A DNA stretch of 64,000 nt from Planctomycetes bacterium ADurb.Bin069 (GTDB lineage: Bacteria; Planctomycetota; UBA8108; UBA8890; UBA8898). This document shows, piece after piece, positions 36,487 through 45,607 of this stretch. The notes under the pieces were generated by a model, which ran no database searches, had not been told where the DNA came from, and saw only the letters and a program-made list of their open reading frames with translations. The first letter of the stretch is position 1. The number at the start of each line of letters is the position of its first letter. The stretch spans positions 144,103-208,102 of the forward strand of contig MWEK01000001.1 in assembly GCA_002070955.1 (NCBI GenBank), in the 5' to 3' direction. The position numbers and the translations under genes are program-made.

Positions 36487-37411
36487 CAGGGAATTTCTCC
36501 CCGAGCTTGGCGAGGACGTCCTGGATCTCCGCGGCTCGGGGAGGCTCGCCGGCAAGCTCCGCGGCCATCTTGTCGCGGCACTCCGCGTACGGTTCCGCCG
36601 GCGCCTTCTCCGCAACGCTGAACACATGGTAGCCAAAACCCTCCTCCCACACAGGCTCGCCGGTTTCGCCCGGACCGAGGGCGAACAGGACGCGCTTCAG
36701 ATCCCCGGGCATGTCGGCCCCTTCCCCGATCCAGCCGCAGTCGCCGCCCAGCGCGGCCGGCGCGCCGCGCTCCGGCTCGAGGACCTCGCGGGCGACGGCC
36801 GCCCACGCCTCGCCCCCGCGCAGCCGCCCGACCACGCCGTCGGCGCGGCGCCTGAGCGCGTCCTTGTCCTCTCCGCCGCCGGGGAACGCGAGGTGCAGCA
36901 CGTGCACCCGCGTCTGGGCGTACGTCTCGCGGTAGTAGTCCTCGAGAGCCTTGGCATCGATCACGCGGGACGCCGCGACGACCTTCGCCATCAGGATTTC
37001 GCGCCGGGCTTCTTCCTCGAACCCGGCGCGCACCTCCTCCCGCGACAGCCCCTCGCGAGCCAAATGCCGGCGCATCGACTCGGCATCGGCGAACTCGCCG
37101 CACCAGGCCTCGAAGCGCTCCTCCGCTCCGCGGCGGATTTCCTCGGCGCTCACGTCGATGCCCAACGACTCGGCGCCCAGGTGCAGGAGCTCATCGCGCG
37201 CGATGCCGCGGAGCAACTGCCCGCCTCCGAAGCGATCGACCACGCGGCGATACGCTTCCCCGCGGGTGATCACCCGCGGGCCCACCCGCAGCACGGGCGC
37301 GTCAGGATCGAGCCACGGCTCCCGCAGATCGACCCGCACCACCTCCCGGGGGCGCTCCAGGGGCGCGCAACCCGCCGCCAGCGCCGCCATGACCATCGCG
37401 AGGCGCCTCAT
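36410..37411 (-). CDS. Parvulin-type peptidyl-prolyl isomerase lipoprotein (SurA/PrsA-like)
   Basis: 333 residues from ATG 37411, preceded by GAGGAG. The lipobox is ALAAGC at residue 15. The N-terminal chaperone-like helical part (VITRGEAYRRVVDRFGG) and a SurA-like helix bundle are followed by a parvulin domain at ~170-285 with VHVLHLAFPGG, LGGDCGWIGEGADMPGDLKRVLFALGPGE and GFGYHVF. Such proteins fold secreted or outer-membrane proteins in the periplasm. Its ATG overlaps the stop of the GalE-like gene (ATGA). Confidence 0.88.
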   Translation of the reverse strand: MRRLAMVMAALAAGCAPLERPREVVRVDLREPWLDPDAPVLRVGPRVITRGEAYRRVVDRFGGGQLLRGIARDELLHLGAESLGIDVSAEEIRRGAEERFEAWCGEFADAESMRRHLAREGLSREEVRAGFEEEARREILMAKVVAASRVIDAKALEDYYRETYAQTRVHVLHLAFPGGGEDKDALRRRADGVVGRLRGGEAWAAVAREVLEPERGAPAALGGDCGWIGEGADMPGDLKRVLFALGPGETGEPVWEEGFGYHVFSVAEKAPAEPYAECRDKMAAELAGEPPRAAEIQDVLAKLGEKFPVEVVGPPPPGEAPLSPGVPQRPALR

Positions 37412-38634
37412 GACTGCTCCTCTCCCGCCGGCTTCCGCTCGTAGCACCGCAGGATCTCGAGCAATTGCGCGCTCGTGATCATGTTCTCCTGCAGCATGAC
37501 AATGCCGAGCAAGCGGTGCGGCCGGCCCGCCGCCACATCCTCCTGCTGCTTGCGCAGCGCGCGCTCGATATCCTCGCGCCGCACGAAGCCCAGCTTGAGC
37601 GCGACCTCCCCGAAGAGGTTCGCGCTCGTCTCCTCCGCCGCCAGCCGCCCGGACTCGGGCGCTTCCTGCGCCATCCGGCACGCGAAGCGCCACTGGGTTT
37701 GGAGAATCTCTTGGATCCCGCTGTGACGCGGCTCCCAACCAAGCGCTTTCTGGATCTTCTCGATGCGGCCGACGCGAACGCCGACCATGGGCGCGTCGGG
37801 CGTCCCAAGCACGACGGCGGCGCTTTTTGCGGCCGCGCGCTCCGCCGCGGCGATGACCTCCCTGACGCTCGTGCCGCGCCCCGTCGCCACGTTGTAACAA
37901 ACATGCCCGCGGCGCAGAGGCCCCTCCAGGCAGAGGCGCACGGCCTCGGCCACATCCAGGACGTGCACGAAGTCGCGCACCGCGGAGCCGTCGGGCGTGG
38001 CAAGGTTCGCGCCCCACACGGGAAGCCGCGCGCCCTTCAGAAGCGCCGTGATCACGTTGGGCACGAGATGGCGCTCCGGTTCGTGCGCCTCGCCGTTGTC
38101 GCCATCGAGGCTCGCGCCCGCCACGTTGAAGAGGCGCAGGACATGCAGTCCGAAGGCGCCTTCGGCGGCGTAGCCGCCGAGAATGCGCTCCAGGCACAGG
38201 TCCAAGTCGCCGCGGAGGCATCCGGGCCGTTCCGGCGAATCCTCGAGCGCGCCGTCCAGGCCCGTGTCGCCGTAGACGGCGCCGCTGGAGAGCAGGACCA
38301 CGTTGGCGACGCCGAATCGCGCGCACAATTCGCCGAGCACCGCCGCCCCGCCCACGCAGGCGGGAATCATCCGCGAGGCCCTGAGGCGCTGCGGCCGCGC
38401 CTCGAGGGGCGGCGCGACCGCGAAGACCGCGGCGTCGAAGGAGAAGTGCTCGAAAACCGCCCTGGCCTGCGGCCGCTCCTGCGCCTCGGCCGTCGCCAGA
38501 TCGATGCCATCGACGCGCTCCGGCCGCCCGCTGCTCCAATTGTCCATAACGACCGGTTTGTGGCCGGCCTTGACGAGGTACCAGGCGACGTGGCTGCCGA
38601 TGTAGCCCCCGCCGCCCGCGATTAGCACCTTCAT
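37408..38634 (-). CDS. GalE-like extended SDR without Tyr-x-x-x-Lys, fused to a GspE-N-like C-terminal domain
   Basis: 408 residues, AAGGAG 5 nt before ATG 38634. Residues 1-310 follow UDP-glucose 4-epimerase: NAD loop GGGGYIGSH, MDNWSSG, LLSSGAVYGD, RLFNVAGA, RDFVHVLDVAEA, YNVATGRGTSVREV. At the active site the YGRSK segment reads roughly CLRGDLD, so both catalytic Tyr and Lys appear lost; the Ser of SSG remains. Residues ~340-400 (GEVALKLGFVRREDIERAL, then LGIVMLQENMITSAQLLEIL) match the helical module at the N-terminus of GspE/PilB-type proteins. Epimerase activity is doubtful; a nucleotide-sugar or NAD sensor is possible. Confidence 0.72.
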   Translation of the reverse strand: MKVLIAGGGGYIGSHVAWYLVKAGHKPVVMDNWSSGRPERVDGIDLATAEAQERPQARAVFEHFSFDAAVFAVAPPLEARPQRLRASRMIPACVGGAAVLGELCARFGVANVVLLSSGAVYGDTGLDGALEDSPERPGCLRGDLDLCLERILGGYAAEGAFGLHVLRLFNVAGASLDGDNGEAHEPERHLVPNVITALLKGARLPVWGANLATPDGSAVRDFVHVLDVAEAVRLCLEGPLRRGHVCYNVATGRGTSVREVIAAAERAAAKSAAVVLGTPDAPMVGVRVGRIEKIQKALGWEPRHSGIQEILQTQWRFACRMAQEAPESGRLAAEETSANLFGEVALKLGFVRREDIERALRKQQEDVAAGRPHRLLGIVMLQENMITSAQLLEILRCYERKPAGEEQS

Positions 38635-38880
38635 AACGACTCCTTGTCCGATGCGTCGCGGCCGGCGCGCCGGTCCCCGCGCGCGAGACAAGCATGATAA
38701 CCACTAAGCCCCGCCGTGCATAGACCGGAACCCGCGCCGGTGCGCCGCGCGGCGGAATTGCGGGACCGGCTCCGAGCGGTCTCTTCCTTATCCCCGCGGG
38801 CGCGGTATAGTATGTGTCTGGCGCGGGAGCCCGCGCCGCCGCGCGGCATGCGCGCGGGGCCGCTGCGACCGGAAGAGCCG

Positions 38881-39501
38881 ATGCCGAAGACCCGCAACCG
38901 CACAGCGATCATGTTCGTCGCGACCCGCAACCGCCACAAGCTGCGGGAAATCGGCGCGCTCCTGGCGCCCATGGGCTTCGAAATCCGCTCGTGCGCCGAG
39001 CTCGGGAACGACGACGTCGCCGAGAACGGCGCCACCTTCCTCGCCAACGCCCGCGCGAAGCTTGCCGCCTACGCCGCGCGCACCGACCAGTGGGTCCTCG
39101 CGGATGATTCCGGCTTGGAGGTGCCGGCCCTGGGCGGCGCCCCCGGAGTGAACTCGGCGCGCTACGCGCGCCCCCACGACGATGCGGCGAACAACGCCAA
39201 GCTCCTGGCGGCGCTGGCTCCTTTCAGGGGCGCCGAGCGCCGCGCGCGTTTCGTGTGCGCCGTGGCCCTCGGCCGCGACGGGCGGGAGGTCTTCGCGGCG
39301 GAGGGCGCCGTCGAAGGGGTGATCCTGGACGCCCCGCGGGGCGCCGGCGGCTTCGGCTACGACCCGCTCTTCCTCCACGCACCTTCGGGCGCAACGTTCG
39401 CCGAACTTTCCGACCGGGACAAGAACCGCGTCAGCCACCGCGCCCGCGCCCTGGAGGCGGTCGCCGGTTTTCTGCGCGCGCGCACCGCGCAGGAGCGTTG
39501 A
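38881..39501 (+). CDS. rdgB: XTP/dITP pyrophosphatase (RdgB/Ham1 family)
   Basis: 206 residues from ATG 38881. It removes non-canonical purine triphosphates (ITP, XTP). Motifs: [81 protein letters not shown] second ATG at 38911 lacks a ribosome site. A TATAGT hexamer at 38806-38811 may be the -10. First gene of rdgB-lepB-lptB and two small genes, with gaps of only a few bases. Confidence 0.95.
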   Translation: MPKTRNRTAIMFVATRNRHKLREIGALLAPMGFEIRSCAELGNDDVAENGATFLANARAKLAAYAARTDQWVLADDSGLEVPALGGAPGVNSARYARPHDDAANNAKLLAALAPFRGAERRARFVCAVALGRDGREVFAAEGAVEGVILDAPRGAGGFGYDPLFLHAPSGATFAELSDRDKNRVSHRARALEAVAGFLRARTAQER

Positions 39502-39505
39502 GAGC

Positions 39506-41074
39506 ATGGCCTCCCTCTCCGCGCAAGCCGTGGTGCGGTCCATCCGCGATAACGCCGAGTCGCTCCTCACCGCCATCGCGCTGGCCCTGATCCTCAGGTA
39601 TTTCACCGTCGAGGCCTTCAAGATCCCGACGGGGTCCATGGGCGTGACGCTCTTCGGGCTGCACGCCTGGAAACAGTGCCCCAACTGCGCCATGCAGCTC
39701 CCGGTCTCTCTGCCCACCGTTCGGGACGGGGCCGTCGACGGGCGCGCCTTCGAAAACCTCGCCTACCAGCGCGTAACCTGCGGCGCCTGCGGCGCCCCGG
39801 TCGTCGTCTACCGCGACCTTCCCGGCGCCCGCTGCACCTGCGGCGCGACGGTTACGGCGCACGGAGGGGCATGGATCCAGCGCCGCGCGCATCGCGGTCT
39901 GCAAACGAACCAAGGCATCCGGGGATTCTACATCACCTGCCCGCAGTGCCAGTATCGCTTCCACGACTGCGTCGCCGCGAACGAAGCCGTGGGCGGCGAC
40001 CAGCTTTTCGTCGACAAACTGTACTACAAACTCGTGCCGCCGCGCCGGTACGACGTTTTCGTCTTCCGCTTCAATCGGGAGCTGAACTATATCAAACGCC
40101 TCATCGGGTTCGGCGGAGAGACCATCGACATCCGCAACGGAGATGTGTACGTCAAGCCCCCGGGTCCGAACGCCGAGTTCGCCATCGCGCGCAAGCCGGG
40201 CCCGGCGCAGGACGCCGTCCTGCGGTCTATCCACGACAGCACACGCCGCGAGAAGGGCTACAACACCGTGCCGGCCTGGATACCGGAGCGGCCTCCGGAC
40301 GATCCCCCGGAGGCCCCGCTCCTGGCCAAATGGCTCCCCGAGGAGGGCTTGCTCGACTTCAACGCCATGCCGCTCCCCGCCCCCGCGCGCGACGCGCCGC
40401 GGCCGGCGGCGCGGGCTTTGGTCCGGTTCGGTCGCCAGTCGACGGATTTGAGCCCCTACAACGCCTTTATGGAGCGCGCCGGACAACCGGTCGCCGACCG
40501 CCGCGTCGCCTTCACCGCCGGCCTCGCCGCGGCCTGGGAGGACGCGCTCCTGACCGTCGTCATGGAGGACGGCCCTCACACCTTCGAGTTCGAGGTGCCC
40601 CTCGGGGATTCCCCGGGGCGCGTGTTTCGCATCCTGCAAAGGACGGGTGGCGCCGCTCGCACGCTGCATGAAGCGCCGGGGTTCATCCGTGCGAAACGGG
40701 AGACGGCGCTCGTCTTCGACAACCTCGACGATGCCCTGTCCGTGCGGGTGGACGGCGCCGTCGTCGTCCAGGCCCTGGTTGCCACCGGTTCCCCCGAAAT
40801 CACGCGCAACGGCCTGCGCATCGAGGTGCGGAATGCGCAGGCGCGGCTCAAGCGCGTCGCCGTCTGGCGCGATGCACACTACCGCCGCGAGTTCGGACAC
40901 GCCCTGCCCTTCGAGGTGCCCCCGGGGGATTACTTCGCGCTGGGCGACAACAGCCCGAACAGCGCCGACAGCCGCGTGTGGGGCCGCGTCCCCCGGGCGA
41001 ATCTCGTGGGAAAGGCGTTCTTCATCTTCTGGCCGCTCAAGCCGTGGGACCTGCGGCTTCAGTTTATCCGCTGA
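39506..41074 (+). CDS. lepB: Signal peptidase I, long form with cysteine-pair insert
   Basis: 522 residues, about twice the E. coli core. A membrane helix at ~18-33 is followed by Ser44 in [10 protein letters not shown] (nucleophile). The catalytic Lys197 lies in [17 protein letters not shown], and the C-terminal [14 protein letters not shown] is intact. Between Ser and Lys lie four cysteine pairs (58/61, 92/95, 110/112, 145/148), which look like two zinc ribbons. A second insertion of ~200 residues (about 215-430) with beta-sandwich character separates the Lys region from the C-terminal motif. The enzyme removes signal peptides at the outer face of the inner membrane. 4 bp after rdgB. Confidence 0.92.
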   Translation: MASLSAQAVVRSIRDNAESLLTAIALALILRYFTVEAFKIPTGSMGVTLFGLHAWKQCPNCAMQLPVSLPTVRDGAVDGRAFENLAYQRVTCGACGAPVVVYRDLPGARCTCGATVTAHGGAWIQRRAHRGLQTNQGIRGFYITCPQCQYRFHDCVAANEAVGGDQLFVDKLYYKLVPPRRYDVFVFRFNRELNYIKRLIGFGGETIDIRNGDVYVKPPGPNAEFAIARKPGPAQDAVLRSIHDSTRREKGYNTVPAWIPERPPDDPPEAPLLAKWLPEEGLLDFNAMPLPAPARDAPRPAARALVRFGRQSTDLSPYNAFMERAGQPVADRRVAFTAGLAAAWEDALLTVVMEDGPHTFEFEVPLGDSPGRVFRILQRTGGAARTLHEAPGFIRAKRETALVFDNLDDALSVRVDGAVVVQALVATGSPEITRNGLRIEVRNAQARLKRVAVWRDAHYRREFGHALPFEVPPGDYFALGDNSPNSADSRVWGRVPRANLVGKAFFIFWPLKPWDLRLQFIR

Positions 41075-41081
41075 GGAAAGC

Positions 41082-41861
41082 ATGATCGAAAAAGCAATTG
41101 CGAAGACCGCCGTCAGGAAGGATCTCCGCCAGACCTTCGACGTGATCCTCAAGGTCGAAAACCTCGTCAAGCAGTACGGGGGCCGGCGGGTGGTCGACAA
41201 GGTCAGCTTCACGGTGGGCCGCGGCGAGATCGTCGGGCTCCTCGGGAAGAACGGCGCGGGCAAGACCACGACCTTCCGCATGACCATCGGCATGATCACC
41301 CCCGACGAGGGCGCCGTGTCTTTCTTCGGGCAGGACATTTCGCGCCTGCCCATGTACCGCCGGGCGCGCCTGGGCATCGGCTACCTTTCCCAGGAGTCCA
41401 GCGTGTTCCGGGGGCTCACGGTCGACGACAATCTCGAGGCGATTCTCCAGATCACGCCGCTGTCTCGCCGGGACCGGGCCCGCCGCAAAGAGGAATTGCT
41501 GGCCGAGTTCGGACTCACGCGGCTGGCGTACAGCCGCGCGACGGTGCTCTCGGGCGGCGAGAAGCGGCGCCTGGAGATCGCGCGGTCCCTCATCACCAAC
41601 CCCCGCTTGCTGCTCCTGGACGAGCCGTTCTCCGGCGTCGATCCCATCGCGGTCGCCGAGATTCAGGAGATAATCTACGGACTGCGCGACCGGGGGATCG
41701 GGATTCTCCTGACCGATCACAACGTGCGCGAAACCCTCGCCACGACCAACAAGTCCTACATAATCTTCGAGGGCAAGATCATCGCCGAGGGCGGCCGCGA
41801 CGAGATCCTCGCCAACGCCGAGGCGCGCCGGTGCTACCTCGGCGAGAAGTTCAACATGTGA
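41082..41861 (+). CDS. lptB: LPS export ABC transporter ATP-binding protein
   Basis: 259 residues from ATG 41082, GAGG 6 nt upstream. ABC ATPase with Walker A GKNGAGKTT, signature LSGGEKRRLEIARSL, Walker B LLLLDEPFSGVDP and switch TDHNVRETL. The FSGVDPIAV and DHNVRETL motifs are characteristic of LptB, which powers LPS extraction from the inner membrane with LptFG. LptFG/LptC are not in the window. There is a ~20-residue N-terminal extension before VILKVENLVKQYG. Supports a diderm cell with LPS-like lipids. 7 bp after lepB. Confidence 0.94.
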   Translation: MIEKAIAKTAVRKDLRQTFDVILKVENLVKQYGGRRVVDKVSFTVGRGEIVGLLGKNGAGKTTTFRMTIGMITPDEGAVSFFGQDISRLPMYRRARLGIGYLSQESSVFRGLTVDDNLEAILQITPLSRRDRARRKEELLAEFGLTRLAYSRATVLSGGEKRRLEIARSLITNPRLLLLDEPFSGVDPIAVAEIQEIIYGLRDRGIGILLTDHNVRETLATTNKSYIIFEGKIIAEGGRDEILANAEARRCYLGEKFNM

Positions 41862-41868
41862 GGCTGCG

Positions 41869-42315
41869 GTGCGGCACGCAAGCAACGCGTTCTGGGCGGC
41901 GCTGGGGTGGCTTGTGCCCGGCCTCGGGCATATCCTGCGGGGGGAGCGGACCAAGGGGGCCATCTACGCCGCCACGCTCCTGGGGTGCTTCGCCGCCGGC
42001 GAGATCATGTCGGAACGGCGGGCGGTCTCGTACACCGAACACGACATCGCCTTTTGGGCCCAAATCGGCGCCGGCGGCCCGACGCTTCTCGCGGCGTGGT
42101 ACGACGACAGGTACCATCCGCGCGAGACGCCCGAGCACCCCATCGCGGTGCCCTGGCTGCTGGACTGCGGCATCATGTACACCTGCGTGGCGGGCCTCCT
42201 AAACTTCGTTCTGGTCGTCGATCTCCTCTTTCCGCGTCCCGGAGGCGACCGCGCGGCCGGGCAGACCGGGCGCGCCGCCCCGGCTCCTTCGCAGGGAGGC
42301 GCCCGTCGTGACTGA
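41869..42315 (+). CDS. Small membrane protein with W-x-x-PGxGH motif
   Basis: 148 residues, GTG start 7 bp after lptB. N-terminal AALGWLVPGLGHILRGERTKGAIYAA resembles the TM2-like/PGxGH families. Two or three further membrane helices follow (ATLLGCFAAGEIM; WLLDCGIMYTCVAGLLNFVLVVDLLF), then a basic Ala/Pro tail. Proteins of this pattern are frequent next to lptB/lepB in planctomycete genomes (recollection, not checked). Function unknown; position suggests an envelope role. Overlaps the next gene by 8 bp. Confidence 0.72.
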   Translation: MRHASNAFWAALGWLVPGLGHILRGERTKGAIYAATLLGCFAAGEIMSERRAVSYTEHDIAFWAQIGAGGPTLLAAWYDDRYHPRETPEHPIAVPWLLDCGIMYTCVAGLLNFVLVVDLLFPRPGGDRAAGQTGRAAPAPSQGGARRD

Positions 42316-42523
42316 CATGCCTATTTGGCTGAGCTTCCTCCTGATGCTGCCCGTCGTCTTCGCCTGCGCCCTCATATCGGCCTGCCAGCGTCACGAGGAC
42401 CTGCGCGCGGCCCTGGAGAACACGCTGCGCCTGACCGCCCTGATCGCCGCCGGCATCGCCGCCCTGTCGCTCCTGGCTTTCGCCCTCCACTATCTCTTCG
42501 CCGGCGGCGTCGTGTGGGGGTAG
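42308..42523 (+). CDS. Very small membrane protein
   Basis: 71 residues, GTG start overlapping the previous gene by 8 bp, with an in-frame ATG 9 nt later. Two membrane helices (WLSFLLMLPVVFACALIS and LIAAGIAALSLLAFALHYLF) are joined by a short charged loop (CQRHEDLRAALENTLR). Probably co-translated with the 148-residue protein and may form a complex with it. No family recognised. Confidence 0.6.
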   Translation: MTDMPIWLSFLLMLPVVFACALISACQRHEDLRAALENTLRLTALIAAGIAALSLLAFALHYLFAGGVVWG

Positions 42524-42555
42524 GAGCCGCCGGGCCGAGATTCTCCGGTTTTCCC

Positions 42556-42584
42556 TTGCGCCCGCGCCCGCCATGGTGCCTAAT
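42556..42584 (+). promoter_or_regulatory. Possible promoter of rnpB
   Basis: TTGCGC, 17 bp, CCTAAT, ending 8 bp before the predicted RNA 5' end. Moderate match only. Confidence 0.35.
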
Positions 42585-42592
42585 GGAATCCA

Positions 42593-42966
42593 TGCACACG
42601 CGGCGGTGGCGGCCGCGGCCGGTCTCGGGGCCGGCCGAGGAAAGTCCGGACTCCGCAGGGCGCAGTGGTGGGTAACGCCCACCGGGGGCAACCCCAGGGA
42701 AAGTGCCACAGAAAACAAACTGCCTAAGCGCGGCTTGCGCCGCGCCGGCGAGGGTGAAACGGCGGGGTAAGAGCCCACCGCGGGTGTGGCGACACACCCG
42801 GCACGGCAAACCCCACTGGGAGCAAGGCCAAATAGGGAGGCAGGGGCGGCCCGCCCCGCGACGACCTCCGGGTAGGCCGCACGAGGGGGACGGCAACGTC
42901 CCTCCTAGATGAATGACCGCCGCCCCTTCGGGGGCAACAGAATCCGGCTTACAAGCCGCGTGTGCA
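42593..42966 (+). ncRNA. rnpB: RNase P RNA (bacterial type A)
   Basis: About 374 nt. The catalytic core is plain: GAGGAAAGTCCGGACTCC (5' half of P4 region), ACAGAAAACAAACTGC, GAGGGTGAAACGGCGGGGTAAGAGCCC, and near the 3' end AGATGAATGACCGC and ACAGAATCCGGCTTACA. Ends are set by helix P1: GCACACGCGGC (42594-42604) pairs perfectly with GCCGCGTGTGC (42955-42965). This RNA matures the 5' ends of tRNAs with the RnpA protein. Convergent with the zinc-ribbon gene 43 bp downstream. Confidence 0.96.
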
Positions 42967-43008
42967 CCTTGGCGGTGGCCTGACGGCGCGCGCCGGCCTC
43001 GCGGGCCG

Positions 43009-43713
43009 CTACTGCGGGATGTACAAGATCCGCTGGCAGCTCTTGCACGTCACGATCTCGGCTCCCACCATGAGCGTGCTGAGCATCTGCGGCGTCACGC
43101 TCATGAAGCAGCCCTGGCACGTGTCGTTTTCCACCGCCGCCAGCGCGTGTCCCCGCAGGTGCTCCAGGACCCGATCGTACTGCGTGAGATGCTTGGGGTC
43201 GACCGGTTTCACCGCCTCCGCCCGGGCGGCCGCCAGCTCCTTGAGACGCCCCTCGATCTGCGCGATCTCGGCGGCGACCTCCTGCTCGGCCTCCGCCAGT
43301 TCCTTCTGCGCCGCGTCCGCCTCCTCCTTCACCCGCTTGATCTCCTCCTGGACCTGCTCGAGCTTGCTCAGAAACCCGAGCCCCTCCCCCTCCTGGCGGT
43401 CGATCTCCTCCTTCAGCTTCGCGATCTGCTCCTTGAGCACCTGGAACTCGGCGTTCGTCTTGGCCGCGTTCAACTGCACCTGCAGCTTCCCGATGCGCTC
43501 CTCCGCGCCCTTGATATCCGCTTCGATCGCATCGCTCGCAATCCGGAGCCGCTTGAGTTCATCCCTCAGGAACTGCAGCCGCGCCTCCTTCTGGGCCGCC
43601 AACGTCTTGAACGGATCGAGCTGCCGCGGCCGGCCGGCCGCGATCTCCCGCAGGCTGTGGATCTCATCATCGATCTCCGCCAGGGCGCGCAGCGCCTTCA
43701 ACTGCTCTCGCAT
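43009..43713 (-). CDS. Coiled-coil protein with C4 zinc ribbon (CT398/DUF164-like)
   Basis: 234 residues, GGAGAGG before the ATG. Residues ~1-175 form a long antiparallel coiled coil (heptads from ALRALAEIDDEI to AEIAQIEGRLKEL). A C-terminal zinc ribbon has CQGC and CKSC, between them the helix VTPQMLSTLM, and the chain ends RILYIPQ. This layout matches Chlamydia CT398 and Helicobacter HP0958, which bind sigma-54 factors and flagellar or secretion components. Here it follows rpoD, separated by a strong hairpin. Its partner is unknown. Confidence 0.88.
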   Translation of the reverse strand: MREQLKALRALAEIDDEIHSLREIAAGRPRQLDPFKTLAAQKEARLQFLRDELKRLRIASDAIEADIKGAEERIGKLQVQLNAAKTNAEFQVLKEQIAKLKEEIDRQEGEGLGFLSKLEQVQEEIKRVKEEADAAQKELAEAEQEVAAEIAQIEGRLKELAAARAEAVKPVDPKHLTQYDRVLEHLRGHALAAVENDTCQGCFMSVTPQMLSTLMVGAEIVTCKSCQRILYIPQ

Positions 43714-43796
43714 GCCTCTCCTCCGCTGCGGCCGTCCGCCGGAAAACGGACTTCCGGGGCCCGACGGCCGCGAAAACCCGCGCGCCCCCCAGAAAC

Positions 43797-43827
43797 GGAG
43801 AGAGCCGGGGACCCCCCGGCTCTCTCC
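43797..43827 (-). terminator. Strong hairpin downstream of rpoD
   Basis: A perfect 14-bp stem (GGAGAGAGCCGGGG / CCCCGGCTCTCTCC) with a 3-nt loop lies about 70 bp after the rpoD stop. On the minus strand it is followed by CGTTTC, only a weak U-tract. It probably ends or attenuates the dnaG-rpoD transcript. Confidence 0.6.
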
Positions 43828-43899
43828 GCGCGCGCCCCCGCCCGTGAACGCGCCGCTCGGCGGCGACCGCCGCCTGTCCGCGCCTTACACTGCGGCTTC

Positions 43900-45558
43900 T
43901 CAGACGCCATACATCCCCACGAAGCCTTCCAGCAGCCGCGCGCGCTTCGGGTGCTGCAGCTTGCGGACCGCCTTGGCCTCGATCTGCCGCACGCGTTCCC
44001 GCGTGACCTTGAAAATCTTGCCGACCTCTTCAAGGGTATAAGTATACCCATCCCCCAGGCCGTAGCGCAACTTGATGATCTCCCGCTCTCGGTACGTCAG
44101 CGTGCTCAGCACCGACTCCAGCTTGTCCTTCAGCATCTCGTGGGTGGCGGCGTGAATCGGGCTTTCGACGCTGGGGTCCTCGATAAAATCCCCGAAGAAC
44201 CCGTCCTCGCCGTCGCCGATGGGGCGATCCAGCGAAATCGGATGCCTGGAGATCTTGATGACCTTGCGGGTCTCTTCCTCGGACAAGACCAAGTCTTCGG
44301 AGATCTCCTTGATGGTCGGCTCGCGCCCCAGCTTCTGGACAAGCCGTTTGGTCGAGTTCCTGACTTTGCTCATGGTCTCGATCATGTGGACCGGAATGCG
44401 GATCGTCCGGGCCTGGTCCGCGATCGAGCGCGTGATGGCCTGCCGGATCCACCACGTCGCGTAGGTCGAGAATTTGTAGCCGCGCTTGTACTCGTACTTC
44501 TCGACCGCCTTCATCAGCCCGGTGTTGCCCTCCTGGATCAAGTCGAGAAAGGACAGGCCCCGGTTCCGGTAACGTTTGGCGATGCTCACCACCAGCCGCA
44601 GGTTGCCCCCCGACAAGTAGCGCTTGCCGCGGTCGTACGCCTCGTACCAGCGCCGGATCGCCTCCGCCCGGGCGATCATGCTGGGGATGCTCTCCTGGGC
44701 CTTGATTTCCCAGTCCGTCAGCACGGCCTTGATCTGCGCGACCTTCGCCAGTTCGCTCCCCCGCAGGCGCCGCTTCCCGCGGCGCTTCGCCGACATCACC
44801 CGCTCGATCTCCTGCAGGCACCGGTGAACATCGGCGACCGCCCCGGTGAGAAGCTCCCACACGCGCCGCAGGACATCCTTGCGCAGGCGCATCTCGCCCA
44901 GCAGAATGACGCTCTTGGCGCGCCGGGCCGCCACGCGTTGGTACAGCCGCCAGGCGGCGCGCTCGTTGACGCCGCGCGCCTCGACGACCTTCAGGAAATC
45001 CCTGCGGTTCTCCCGGCACAGCGCCTTGACGGTGTCGCGATGCCCATCGACCAGGAGCGCGACCTCCGCGCGGCCGGTTTCCTCGGGCGTTGCGCCGATC
45101 TTGACCACTCGGTCCAGCGGAATCTCGCCGGCGGCCGCTTGCCCCAGGATCTCCACGATCCGCTCCTGGCAGAGCCCCGAGCCGGTGATCAGACGATCCA
45201 TGCGCGCCCGCGCGATCTCGATCTGCTTGGCGAGGAGCAGTTCCTCGTTGCGCGTCAGGAGCGGGATATCGCCCATCTGCGTCAAGTAGATGCGCACCGG
45301 ATCGTCGATGCGCTCCGCGGGATCCGCCGCGATCTCGCGCTCTTCGTCGTCGTCCGGCTCCGGCTCGCCGGCCGGGGCGCCCGCGGCGCCCTCGCGGTCG
45401 CTCCTGAGCTCGATCCCCTCGTCGTCCAGCACGGCGAAGATCTCATCGAGCGATTCGTGTCCGGTGTTATCCTCGGGAAAAGCCTCGTCGATCTGGTCGT
45501 AAGTCAGGAACCCGTCGCGGCGTCCCTCTTCGATGAGCGTCTTCAGCTTGTCATCCAT
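43900..45558 (-). CDS. rpoD: Primary RNA polymerase sigma factor (RpoD/SigA)
   Basis: 552 residues. Region 1.1 is present (residues 1-50, [14 protein letters not shown]), then a 1.2 region ([22 protein letters not shown]). A non-conserved helical spacer of ~150 residues is followed by region 2 ([44 protein letters not shown]), region 3 and region 4 ([39 protein letters not shown]). It directs most transcription; readable TTGACA/TATAAT promoters in this window fit it. Lies 49 bp after dnaG, the classical macromolecular-synthesis operon without a local rpsU. Confidence 0.97.
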   Translation of the reverse strand: MDDKLKTLIEEGRRDGFLTYDQIDEAFPEDNTGHESLDEIFAVLDDEGIELRSDREGAAGAPAGEPEPDDDEEREIAADPAERIDDPVRIYLTQMGDIPLLTRNEELLLAKQIEIARARMDRLITGSGLCQERIVEILGQAAAGEIPLDRVVKIGATPEETGRAEVALLVDGHRDTVKALCRENRRDFLKVVEARGVNERAAWRLYQRVAARRAKSVILLGEMRLRKDVLRRVWELLTGAVADVHRCLQEIERVMSAKRRGKRRLRGSELAKVAQIKAVLTDWEIKAQESIPSMIARAEAIRRWYEAYDRGKRYLSGGNLRLVVSIAKRYRNRGLSFLDLIQEGNTGLMKAVEKYEYKRGYKFSTYATWWIRQAITRSIADQARTIRIPVHMIETMSKVRNSTKRLVQKLGREPTIKEISEDLVLSEEETRKVIKISRHPISLDRPIGDGEDGFFGDFIEDPSVESPIHAATHEMLKDKLESVLSTLTYREREIIKLRYGLGDGYTYTLEEVGKIFKVTRERVRQIEAKAVRKLQHPKRARLLEGFVGMYGV

Positions 45559-45607
45559 GTCCCCGCGCCTCTTCCTGTCCTGTCCCGCGATCGCTGGACG
45601 CCCGCTC

